7,504 nt of DNA, from NCBI GenBank assembly GCA_005883235.1, contig VAYE01000290.1:1-7504 (forward strand), in the 5' to 3' direction. The notes beneath the pieces are model-generated. The model worked only from the letters and a program-made list of their open reading frames with translations, was not told where the DNA came from and made no database searches. Both the position numbers and the translations under genes were made by a program. This document shows, piece after piece, positions 1 to 6,478 of this stretch. Each line of letters begins with the position of its first letter. The stretch's first letter is position 1. The stretch comes from Actinomycetota bacterium (GTDB lineage Bacteria; Actinomycetota; Thermoleophilia; Gaiellales; Gaiellaceae).

Positions 1-239
1 TCCACCTCCGTCCGAGCGCGGAGGTGAACGCGGCGCTGCGACGGCTGGCGGCGGACGGCGTTCGGCTCGGCGCCTTCACTGACGCGCCCGAGTCGCTCGC
101 GCGCGTCGCCGCCGCACAGCTGGGCGTCGCCCGGCGGCTCGAAGCGCTCGAGGCGGGCGAAGGAGCCCTCGAGCGGCTTCTGGAGCAGCTCGGTCCCGGG
201 ACTCGAGTCGTCCGCAGCCGCGCCGATCTGCCCGGCTAA
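1..239 (+). CDS. HAD-like hydrolase, C-terminal fragment (5' end outside window)
   Basis: The open frame enters from the left edge (first full codon at base 3, reading HLRPSAEV...) and ends at TAA 237-239. A GTG at 24 is in frame, but coding clearly continues upstream of it, so it is probably internal. About 78 residues are visible. The stretch GVRLGAFTDAPESLARVAAAQ looks like the HAD superfamily core strand with the motif II Ser/Thr (the T of FTDAPE), followed by helices and a closing strand (TRVVRS). I do not see the usual acidic motif IV (GD...D) in the C-terminal part, so it may be a divergent or non-catalytic member. The catalytic Asp motif I would lie outside the window. The next gene starts 9 bases downstream on the same strand, so the two are probably co-transcribed. 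Family assignment is by pattern recognition; substrate unknown. Confidence 0.55.
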   Translation, partial: HLRPSAEVNAALRRLAADGVRLGAFTDAPESLARVAAAQLGVARRLEALEAGEGALERLLEQLGPGTRVVRSRADLPG

Positions 240-248
240 GATCGCACC

Positions 249-470
249 ATGGATCGCAAGGATCTCGGCGACCGGCAGCTCGACGCCGTGCTCGAGCGCC
301 TCGACCGGATCGGCGACGAGCTCCGTGGGCTGAATCGCAAGCTCGACCAGCAGGAGCACCTGCTGCGGATCTCCCGCGAGCTCGCGAGCTTGAACGAGTC
401 GCTCCAGGCGCTCGCCTACGCCGCTCTCGGCCAGCAGGGCCCGTCGGTACGGCGGCGGCGAACCGGCTAG
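249..470 (+). CDS. small coiled-coil protein, hypothetical
   Basis: ATG at 249 to TAG at 468-470 encodes 73 residues with the strong G/C third-position bias of its neighbours, which supports real coding. I do not recognise a named family. Residues about 8-58 are highly charged and heptad-like (LDAVLERLDRIGDEL..., then LNRKLDQQEHLL and LASLNESLQAL), typical of one long amphipathic helix or coiled coil. The tail ends in an Arg-rich run (VRRRRTG). No signal peptide, membrane segment or cysteine is present, so a cytosolic oligomeric or partner-binding protein is the likely form. No clear Shine-Dalgarno sequence precedes the ATG. The short gap after the HAD-like gene suggests translational coupling. 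Its last four bases overlap the end of the convergent minus-strand gene. Confidence 0.6.
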   Translation: MDRKDLGDRQLDAVLERLDRIGDELRGLNRKLDQQEHLLRISRELASLNESLQALAYAALGQQGPSVRRRRTG

Positions 471-486
471 CGCTTAGGAAGCCGGT
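462..486. terminator. possible bidirectional hairpin at the convergent stop codons
   Basis: ACCGGCT at 462-468 is perfectly complementary to AGCCGGT at 480-486, giving a 7-bp GC-rich stem with an 11-base loop. It covers the ends of both convergent genes, where any terminator for either would be expected. Neither strand has a T-run after the stem, so it is not a canonical intrinsic terminator. Actinobacteria are reported to use hairpins without U-tracts, which keeps this plausible. A 7-bp stem in GC-rich DNA can also arise by chance. Confidence 0.35.
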
Positions 487-1891
487 AGATGTCGAGGAAG
501 CCGCTCGTGCTGTGGCTGTTCGCGCTGCCCTCGGGGAGCGCGATCCGCCCGTCGGTGACGATCGGCGACGACCAGTGGCCCGACCCGGCAGGCAGGGTCG
601 CGACCGTGGCGCCGGTCGTCGGCCGGTAGACGCGCAGCCCGCCCCCGTCCGGGTCGTAGACATACAGCAGGCCGCCGGCGACGACGGGGCTCGTTCCGGC
701 CCCGGCCTTCCGCCACACCGCCTGGAGGCGCCCGCCGCTCAGCTCGAAGGCGCGCGTCGAATCGCCGGTCGCGACGAAGAGCCACGTCCGCCCGGCCGAG
801 CTCCACACGGCCGGCGTCGAGAAGAGGCCGGCGCCGAGCGAGAGCGTCTGCAGCTCTCCGCCGCGGCGCGCGCCGGCGCTCGCGGTTCCGTTCAGCCGGG
901 CGAGGCCGAGGAGCCGCAGCTGCGCATCCTTGCCGCTCTGGACGATCAGGCCCGACGAGACGAGAGCCGGAGCGGTCGAGCCGAGGTCGACGTCGTTCGC
1001 CTCGAGGCGGGCCTCGTCGGTCGGTGTCCAATTCTGGAGCAGGCGGCCCGCGTCGGGGCTGAGCATGAGCACGCTGTCGCCCCAGTTACGGCTTCCGTCC
1101 CACTTGCCGTTGCCGGTCGCGAGGAGCAGCCGTCCGCTGCCGGGAAGGACGACGACGCCCGAGCGCGCCCAGATCGCCGAGCCGCTCTCCGAGCAGCTGC
1201 TCGGGGAGATCAGCGTGTGCCGGTCGCTGCAGAGCGCGTTCCAGACGTGCACGAGCCGTCCGGTACGCGCGTCGATCGCGGCCACGTGCCCCTGGTACGG
1301 GGCCGCGTCGCCGATGTAGCCGCCGGTGGTCGCGAGCACGAGGCCGCGCGAGAGGTTGAGCGCAGTGCCGAGCTTCTCGCGCGCCGGAAGCCGCGAGATC
1401 GCCCTCGACCAGATCTCGCGACCCGTGTCAAGCGCGAGCTTGTGGATCCGCCCGTCAGGTGCGCCTGCCCAGACGAAGCGGCGGTCGCTGACCGGGCTCG
1501 AGTTCGTGATCCGGTAGGAGCCGGCCCACGACGAGTACCCGCGAGGCGTGAACCGCCAGAGGATCGCGCCCGAGTCCGCGTTCACGGCGATCGTGCGCCC
1601 GTACGAGGTCGTGAGGACGAAGACGTCGCGCGTCGTGCCCCGCACGCGGACGCCGCGGAGGTAGATCGGCGACGAGTCGGCCGTGCCCGGGATCGAGATC
1701 CGCTGGCGGCGCAGCCGGCCGACGTTCCCGGCCGTGATCCCGGTCGACGCGGGCCCCGCGTTCCGGCGTGCCGCGTCGTAGCCGAAGCGCGTCCAGTCCC
1801 CGCCCGCGCGGACGGCGGCCCGGTTCGGGGCGGCGCTGGCGCAGGCGACGGCGGGCAGCGCGAGCGCGATGCAGAGGAGGGCGAGCCTCAC
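467..1891 (-). CDS. exported PQQ-type beta-propeller repeat protein
   Basis: 474 residues from GTG 1891-1889 to TAG 469-467. The start is chosen because the GTG overlaps the TGA of the upstream gene by 4 bases (GTGA) and opens directly onto a signal sequence: a hydrophobic run at residues 3-16 (LALLCIALALPAVA), then Cys17. This could be a lipoprotein site (AVAC, although Pro at -4 is atypical) or a signal peptidase I site near ASA (18-20). The mature part begins with DWTRFGYDAARRN, typical of quinoprotein/BamB-like propellers. Repeated blade signatures follow: ADSGAILWRF (105-114), LDTGREIWSR (154-163), DARTGRLVHVW (207-217), SPDAGRLLQNW (278-288), SGGRLQAVWRK (385-395) and TTGATVATL (425-433). 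Cys221 and Cys233 could form a disulfide. Many such proteins bind no PQQ, and no catalytic residues are evident; a binding or scaffold role outside the membrane is inferred. It is last in the minus-strand operon. No strong ribosome site is visible, consistent with coupled translation. Confidence 0.85.
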   Translation of the reverse strand: MRLALLCIALALPAVACASAAPNRAAVRAGGDWTRFGYDAARRNAGPASTGITAGNVGRLRRQRISIPGTADSSPIYLRGVRVRGTTRDVFVLTTSYGRTIAVNADSGAILWRFTPRGYSSWAGSYRITNSSPVSDRRFVWAGAPDGRIHKLALDTGREIWSRAISRLPAREKLGTALNLSRGLVLATTGGYIGDAAPYQGHVAAIDARTGRLVHVWNALCSDRHTLISPSSCSESGSAIWARSGVVVLPGSGRLLLATGNGKWDGSRNWGDSVLMLSPDAGRLLQNWTPTDEARLEANDVDLGSTAPALVSSGLIVQSGKDAQLRLLGLARLNGTASAGARRGGELQTLSLGAGLFSTPAVWSSAGRTWLFVATGDSTRAFELSGGRLQAVWRKAGAGTSPVVAGGLLYVYDPDGGGLRVYRPTTGATVATLPAGSGHWSSPIVTDGRIALPEGSANSHSTSGFLDIYRLPKR

Positions 1892-3340
1892 GCGGCCGTC
1901 AGGTCGCGGCGTCCCCAGGGGCCCGGCGGAGTCAGGAGCGACTCGACGCGCAGGAAGGCGAGCCCGACGACGGGGAAGTCGAGCACGCGCTCGACGCAGA
2001 TGTAGCGCGGCCGCCACAGGGGGTGGAACTTGCGGTTGAAGCTGAGCAGCCGCTCGAGCTGGAAGAACCGGTCGAGCCGCAGGAGCCCGAAGCGCGCCGC
2101 GCGGCGCCAGACGGCCCTCCGCTCGCAGCCGCGCAGCAGGTCGGCGAACACGGAGAAGTTGAGCGAGACCTCGCTCGCGCCCCGAAGCCGGGCCCATTCG
2201 ATCGTCTCCACGACGAGGCTCTCCATCAGGCCGTTCGGCGTGTCGCTGCCACGGCGCATGGCTGCGAGCGAGTAGCCGCCGCTCGCGGGCGAGGGAACGA
2301 GCTGGAGGAAGCCGCCGACCTCGCCCTCGGCGTCCTCGGCGATGGCGAGCATCCCCTCCTCGTGGGCGAAGAGCGCGTCCATCGCCATCGTGAAACCGCG
2401 CTCCGGCCACCGCCCTCGCCATTCGTGCGACACGCGCTCGAGCTTCACGCGGAGCTCCGGAGTGACCGAGGTAGATCGAGCGCAGCCCGCAGTCCCGATA
2501 CAGCGGCAGCAGCTCTGCGCTCGCCCCCACGAGCGCGACCCGCCAGGCGCGGTCGTGGGCGACGCGACGGAAGGCGTCGAGCAAGGCGCGGAAGTCGGCC
2601 GGCACGCCGATCGGATCGCCGGCCACGAGAGCGCAGCCGTTGACGACGCGGTAGGCGAGGAACGAGCGGCCGCTCGAGGAGAAGAAGTAGCTCTTGTCGC
2701 GACGGAGCGAGAAGAACGCGAGGCTGTCGTGTCCGTGCTCGCGGACGAGCCGCTCGGCCTGCAGGCGCTCCGGCGGCGTCTGGCGAACGCGGAGCGCGAG
2801 CGGGCGGAGCCACAGGTAGAGCGCACGGGCGCCGAGCGCGAGCGCGAGCAGGCCGAGCGCCTCCTCGATGCGGTCGGAGAAGACCATCCGGTCGGACACG
2901 CGCAGAGTGCCGAGAATCCCCACCGCGACCAGCGCTCCAAGGACGCGGACGAGCGGCCTGATCGTCTCCGGGTCGCCCTGGGCGACGAACTCGTGGCGGT
3001 AGCGCCACAGCGCAGCCAGGAGGACGAGGTGGACGGACGCTTCCTCGACGTCGAGGCCCTTCACCAGGTGCGCGATCGCCGAGACGGCCACGAAGGCCAC
3101 CGCAAGCAGCCAGGCGCGGCGCTTCCGGCGCGCGAGCGACCGCGAGAGCCACACGAGCGCGAGCCCGAGCGAGAGCGCGAGCACACGCGCCGCTTCCGGC
3201 ACACCGGGCGGAAGGACGCCGCGGACGATGTCGAAGCGGTCGGCGAACTCCGGTGTCAGCGCCGAGACGATCCCGATCATCCCGGCGACGGCCGCGCCGA
3301 GCCCGAGGAGGGTCGGCGCGCTCGGGCCACGAACGCGCAC
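1888..3340 (-). pseudogene. MprF-like DUF2156 membrane protein, disrupted by internal deletion and frame change
   Basis: The gene starts at GTG 3340 with GAGG a few bases upstream, 22 bases after the preceding stop, and ends at TGA 1890-1888. The first frame gives 292 residues: about five or six membrane helices (near 10-28, 50-66, 76-93, 100-112, 130-147, 160-178), then the start of the DUF2156 domain of phosphatidylglycerol lysyltransferase-like proteins (HGHDSLAFFSLRRDKSYFF 202-220, GDPIG 241-245, GLRSIYLG 285-292). At about 2455-2470 the coding frame changes. The other frame carries the rest of the domain for about 190 residues: ERVSHEW, ERGFTMAMD, DTPNGLMESLVVE, SLNFSVFADLL, FNRKFHPLWRPRYI. 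The conserved block normally between these parts (FSLEGR...RKVRQSV..., about 43 residues from memory of the family) is missing. Intact relatives transfer an aminoacyl group from tRNA to membrane lipid; that role is inferred by family. As written, no functional protein would be made. Confidence 0.8.
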
Positions 3341-3362
3341 GGACCTCAGGCTAGCGGGCGGC

Positions 3363-3921
3363 CTACTTCTTGAGGAGGACGCGGCGCAGCTCGTCCTCCT
3401 TGCCGGGCTCGAGGATCGCGAGCACCTGGTCGCCCGGCTGGAGCTCGGTCGCGCCGACGGCGATCTCGGCCGTGCCGTTTCGCATCACGGAGATCAGCCG
3501 CGAGCCCTCCGGAAGCGGCAGCTTCTCGACGCGCTTCCCGGCCGAGGGCGAGTCCTTGTCGATCTGCACCTCGACGATCTCGAGGTTCTCCTTGCGCAGC
3601 TCGAGCAGGTGCACGAGCTCGTGCTCGGGCACCTCGTGCTCGACGAGCGCGAGGATGTTCGACGTCGCCGAGACTGTCGGGGAGATCCCGAGCAGGTCGA
3701 AGTGGGCCTGGTTGCGCGGGTCGTTGACGCGCGCGATCACCTTCGGGACGCCGTACTTGTCACGCGCGAGCTGGCAGATGATGATGTTGTCCTCGTCGTC
3801 GCCGGTCGCCGCCACCACGAGGTCGCCGCTGCTCGATCAGGGTCACCTCGTGCCCCATGCGCGTCAGGCTGCGCGTGACGTTGGCGCCGGCCTTCCCTCC
3901 GCCTGCGACAAGCGTGTACAT
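3363..3921 (-). pseudogene. TrkA/CeoC-like K+ uptake regulatory protein, disrupted by internal deletion and frame change
   Basis: ATG 3921-3919 directly abuts the TAG of the upstream TrkA gene and has a good ribosome site (GGAGGT, 3937-3932). The first 31 residues are the Rossmann start MYTLVAGGGKAGANV... with GxGxxG (GGGKAG) and an acidic residue (E30) at the end of strand 2. After LIEQ (about 3829) the frame changes. From 3827 a second frame continues with GDLVVAATGDDEDNIIICQLA, DPRNQAHFDLLGI and an RCK_C domain (DSPSAGKRVEKLPLPEGS ... LQPGDQVLAIL) to TAG 3365-3363, 154 residues. Alignment by eye with the neighbouring TrkA protein shows about 34 residues missing (strand 3 and the following helix); adding them restores about 220 residues, the usual TrkA length. 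The family binds NAD(H) and gates K+ transporters from the cytosolic side. An assembly artefact is as likely as a true pseudogene. Confidence 0.85.
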
Positions 3922-4359
3922 CTAGGACTGCACCTCCGCCGGCTCGCGGACCGGCACCTCGCAGCTGCGGACCGCCTCGCTGAGCGTGTCGATCGCCGTC
4001 TTCGTCGGGCAGACCGTGCGCAGGCCGAGCTCGCGGTAGAAGTCGGCGCGGGCCGGGTCGAGGACGCGAACGACGACGCACTGGATGTCGAAGCGCTTCT
4101 GGGCCACCTGGGCGATCACGAGGTTCGTGTTGTCGCCGTTCGTGGCGACGACGACGGCGTCGGCCTCCTCGATCCCGGCCTGGCGGAGGACTTCCACGTC
4201 CATGCCGTGGCCGGCGATGAAGCCGCCGCCCCAGTGGCTCCCGAGCCGGTTCAGCGCCTCCTCCTTCTCGTCGATCGCGACGACGTCCCAGCCTTCGTGG
4301 TCGAACTGGAGCGCGATCGACGAGCCGACGCGGCCGCATCCGATGACGATCAATTTCAT
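3922..4359 (-). CDS. TrkA-N (RCK_N) domain protein, CeoB-like, short form
   Basis: 145 residues from ATG 4359 to TAG 3924-3922. MKLIVIGCGRVGSSIA carries the Rossmann GxGxxG (GCGRVG) and Asp30 closes strand 2, the usual NAD(H) ribose contact. GGGFIAGHGMDVEVLRQAGI, ADAVVVATNGDNTNLVIAQVA and VVVRVLDPARADFYRELGLRTVCPT complete a full RCK_N fold. The protein stops after about 145 residues with no RCK_C domain, whereas TrkA proteins are usually near 220. The domain ends cleanly and the next gene begins immediately, so this looks like a genuine short form. It probably pairs with the second TrkA protein to gate a membrane transporter, as CeoB/CeoC are thought to do. Only a weak ribosome site is visible. 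The 46 bases before it (4360-4405) hold no convincing promoter or hairpin. Confidence 0.85.
   Translation of the reverse strand: MKLIVIGCGRVGSSIALQFDHEGWDVVAIDEKEEALNRLGSHWGGGFIAGHGMDVEVLRQAGIEEADAVVVATNGDNTNLVIAQVAQKRFDIQCVVVRVLDPARADFYRELGLRTVCPTKTAIDTLSEAVRSCEVPVREPAEVQS
3932..3937 (-). promoter_or_regulatory. Shine-Dalgarno site for the second TrkA gene
   Basis: GGAGGT on the minus strand lies 10 bases before the ATG at 3921, inside the last codons of the upstream TrkA gene. It is the clearest ribosome binding site in the operon, and together with the TAG-ATG abutment it fixes the start of the second TrkA gene even though that reading frame is broken about 90 bases later. Confidence 0.75.
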
Positions 4360-4405
4360 TGGCTCAGCGTAGCTCGTGGTGGGGCTGTTGCGGGCCTGTC
4401 AGCGG

Positions 4406-6295
4406 CTACGTGACCGCGCCGTCGCCCTCGCCTTCCAGGACGCCTTGCGGGAACGCGACGATCAGGACCTCGCACGGCGCCTTGCGGAGGACGTAGTCGA
4501 CCGTCGGCGAGAAGAACCGCGACTGGCGGCGCCAGCGCGGCGACGAGCCGAGGACGATCAGGTCGGCGTCACGAGCCCGCGCCTCGTCGACGATCGCCTG
4601 CCCGATCGAGCGCGCGCGCACCGTCGCGCCGTTGACCTGCACGCCGTAGTCGGCCCCGAGCAGCGTCGCCTCGGCGAGCGACGCGGCCGCTCGCTCGTCC
4701 GCGTCGGCGAGCTCCGCGTCGAGGGGCAGGTCGAGCGGCACCTGGATCACGTAGAGCGCCTCGACGGCGGCCCCGCTCTCCTGGGCGAGCTTCACCGCCG
4801 TCGCGATCATCTCCTCCCCGATCTCGCCGAGCTTCATCGGCACGAGGATCCTCGAGTACGTGGCCTCCGGAAGCACCTGCTCGTCGGCCGAGCGGACGTG
4901 CTCGAGGAGCCCCGCGCCGCGCCCCCGACGGACGAGGAGGTAGACGGCGAGCCCGATCACGAGCCAGACGGGACCCCCGTAGCGGGCGCCACGGTGCGTC
5001 ACCATGGCGTCGACGAAGATCGTCGCGGTCGCGAGCGCACCGAGCGCCGAGGGCAGCGGCACGCCGCGGTAGACGAGCGGAACGCGGAAGGGACGCCGCA
5101 GGTCGGGTCGCGTCATCCGGAGCCGGATCACCGCGAGCTGCGCCGCCGTGAAAGCCAGCAGCACGCCGAAGCTGAACAGGCTGGCCAGGAACGCGACGCG
5201 GTCGTGGAGCAGCGACGTGACGCCGAGGAGCGCGACGGAGATCACCGCGGCCGAGGCGATCGCCACCGGCGCGACGAGCGTGCGCCGGTTCAGGCGCCCG
5301 AACGCCGCCGGCAGCTGCCCGTGCTCGCCGAGCGAGTACGCGAGCCGGCCGAACCCGGAGATCGAGGTGGTCGCCGCCGCCAGCAGGACCAGCGCGCCCG
5401 TGATCCCGACGTAGACCCGAAGCGCGGACTGGAACCAGCTCGGCAGGTGGCCGTGGAAGGCCGAGACGATCCCCACGAGCGGCGCGTGCAGCCAGGTCGT
5501 CCCGAGCGCCGTCGTCCCGCCGCGGGCCGGGAAGGCCGAGAGCGCGACGAGGGCGATCAGGACGTAGATCACGACGACGAGCCCGACGGCGCCGAAAAGG
5601 CCTCGCGGCAGATCGCGACCCGGCCGGCGGATCTCCTCGGCGAAGTTCGCCACGGTCTCGAGACCGGTGTAGGCGAGCATCGCGAGCGGCACCGCGAAGG
5701 CGATCGCATGCCACGAGGGGTTCGTGCCGAGCGACGTCCCCATCGTGAGCGCATGGGGGGAGAAGACGGCCGCGAAGCCGACGCCGACGAGCAGCAGCTG
5801 CGTCACGAGATCGAGCGCCGGGACGACGATCCCGAACGTGTGGACGGCCGGGCGCCGGAACGCGCGCGCAAGCGTGACCAGGACGATCGCACCCATCCCG
5901 ACGACCACGTCCCACGGCTTGCGGCTGAGCGCGTCGACGTGGAGCGCCGTCCCGAGATAGTGCGGCATGAAGAGCGCCGACAGCGCGATGACGATCAGGT
6001 AGTCGAGGAAGAGGGCCCAGCCGGTGAGGAACCCAGCCAGGTCGTTGAAGGCGATCCGGACGAACGTGGCGGCCCCGCCGGTCTCGCGGATCGCCGCCGT
6101 GCCCTCCGCATAGGAGAGGGCGACGAGGAGGAAGAGGAGCCCGACCAGCCCGAGGACGAGCGGCGTGAAGCCGAGCGCGTGCAGGGCGACGATCCCGAGG
6201 GCGAAGTAGATCGAGGAGGCGATCTCGCCGTAGGCGACCGAAGCGAGCGCCGGGGCGTCCAGCACACGCTGCAGCCGCGGCAGCTTTCGAGCCAT
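4406..6295 (-). CDS. APC family permease with C-terminal universal stress (Usp) domain
   Basis: 629 residues, ATG 6295 to TAG 4408-4406, complete. Residues about 15-455 form a 12-helix APC-superfamily transporter: ALASVAYGEIASSIYFALG (17-35) is the unwound first-helix region and resembles the SSVAYG motif of the K+ transporter KimA; AYTGLETVANFAEEIRRPGRDLPRG (208-232) is the classic APC helix-6/loop signature; FGRLAYSLGEHGQLP (315-329) is the conserved loop before helix 9. Residues about 479-615 form a cytosolic Usp domain (YSRILVPMK ... VDYVLRKAPCEVLIVAF). Its nucleotide-binding motif G-x2-G-x9-G-S/T is degenerate: it reads GSSP at 583-586, with Ser where the last Gly should be, so ATP binding may be lost. 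The length matches actinobacterial Rv2690c-like permeases. Substrate is unproven: K+ is suggested by the adjacent TrkA genes, amino acids by the fold. It starts 12 bases after the small membrane gene, with no strong ribosome site. Confidence 0.85.
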   Translation of the reverse strand: MARKLPRLQRVLDAPALASVAYGEIASSIYFALGIVALHALGFTPLVLGLVGLLFLLVALSYAEGTAAIRETGGAATFVRIAFNDLAGFLTGWALFLDYLIVIALSALFMPHYLGTALHVDALSRKPWDVVVGMGAIVLVTLARAFRRPAVHTFGIVVPALDLVTQLLLVGVGFAAVFSPHALTMGTSLGTNPSWHAIAFAVPLAMLAYTGLETVANFAEEIRRPGRDLPRGLFGAVGLVVVIYVLIALVALSAFPARGGTTALGTTWLHAPLVGIVSAFHGHLPSWFQSALRVYVGITGALVLLAAATTSISGFGRLAYSLGEHGQLPAAFGRLNRRTLVAPVAIASAAVISVALLGVTSLLHDRVAFLASLFSFGVLLAFTAAQLAVIRLRMTRPDLRRPFRVPLVYRGVPLPSALGALATATIFVDAMVTHRGARYGGPVWLVIGLAVYLLVRRGRGAGLLEHVRSADEQVLPEATYSRILVPMKLGEIGEEMIATAVKLAQESGAAVEALYVIQVPLDLPLDAELADADERAAASLAEATLLGADYGVQVNGATVRARSIGQAIVDEARARDADLIVLGSSPRWRRQSRFFSPTVDYVLRKAPCEVLIVAFPQGVLEGEGDGAVT

Positions 6296-6307
6296 CTCGC
6301 GCGGAGG

Positions 6308-6478
6308 TTAACGCTGACGCAGGAGGTGGAGCCTGGCCGCTCCGAGGGCGACGAAGAGCGCGCCGAGCACGAAGCCCACGAGGCCGCCGCCGGCGAGCGC
6401 GGTCACGACGAGGAGCGCGACGCCGATCCCGACGAACAGGACGGCGAAGACGGCGACGCCGAGCCGGTAGGCCCTCAC
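6308..6478 (-). CDS. small two-helix membrane protein, hypothetical
   Basis: 56 residues from GTG 6478-6476 to TAA 6310-6308. The GTG overlaps the TGA of the upstream permease by 4 bases (GTGA), the same coupling seen at 1888-1891, which supports this start over the much longer open frame running upstream through it (a shadow of the permease). Nearly the whole protein is hydrophobic: helices at about 6-28 (LGVAVFAVLFVGIGVALLVV) and 30-50 (GGLVGFVLGALFVALGAARL), with a Gly-rich turn between. Arginines at both ends (R2, R5; R49, R54, R56) suggest a hairpin with both termini in the cytosol. No family recognised. Its place between two paralogous permeases suggests a small accessory subunit, which is inference from position only. 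Confidence 0.7.
   Translation of the reverse strand: MRAYRLGVAVFAVLFVGIGVALLVVTALAGGGLVGFVLGALFVALGAARLHLLRQR

Noticed and set aside
512..2005. Long plus-strand open frame (497 codons) opposite the beta-propeller gene
   Set aside because: It is Arg/Asp/Ala-rich low-complexity sequence with no recognisable domain, typical of an antisense shadow in GC-rich DNA; the minus-strand frame has a signal peptide and propeller repeats.
2455..3921. Programmed ribosomal frameshifting as an explanation for the two frame changes
   Set aside because: I see no slippery heptamer or recoding signal at either junction, and a shift would not supply the conserved residues that are missing there.
3737..4339. Minus-strand 200-codon frame spanning both TrkA genes
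   Set aside because: It is an Arg-rich shadow in a third frame and carries no Rossmann motif; the TrkA signatures are in other frames.
4360..4405. Internal promoter in the largest gap of the operon
   Set aside because: On the minus strand CTGACA resembles a -35 box, but the only weak -10 candidate (TACGCT) is about 25 bases away, far from 17, and no other signal is present.
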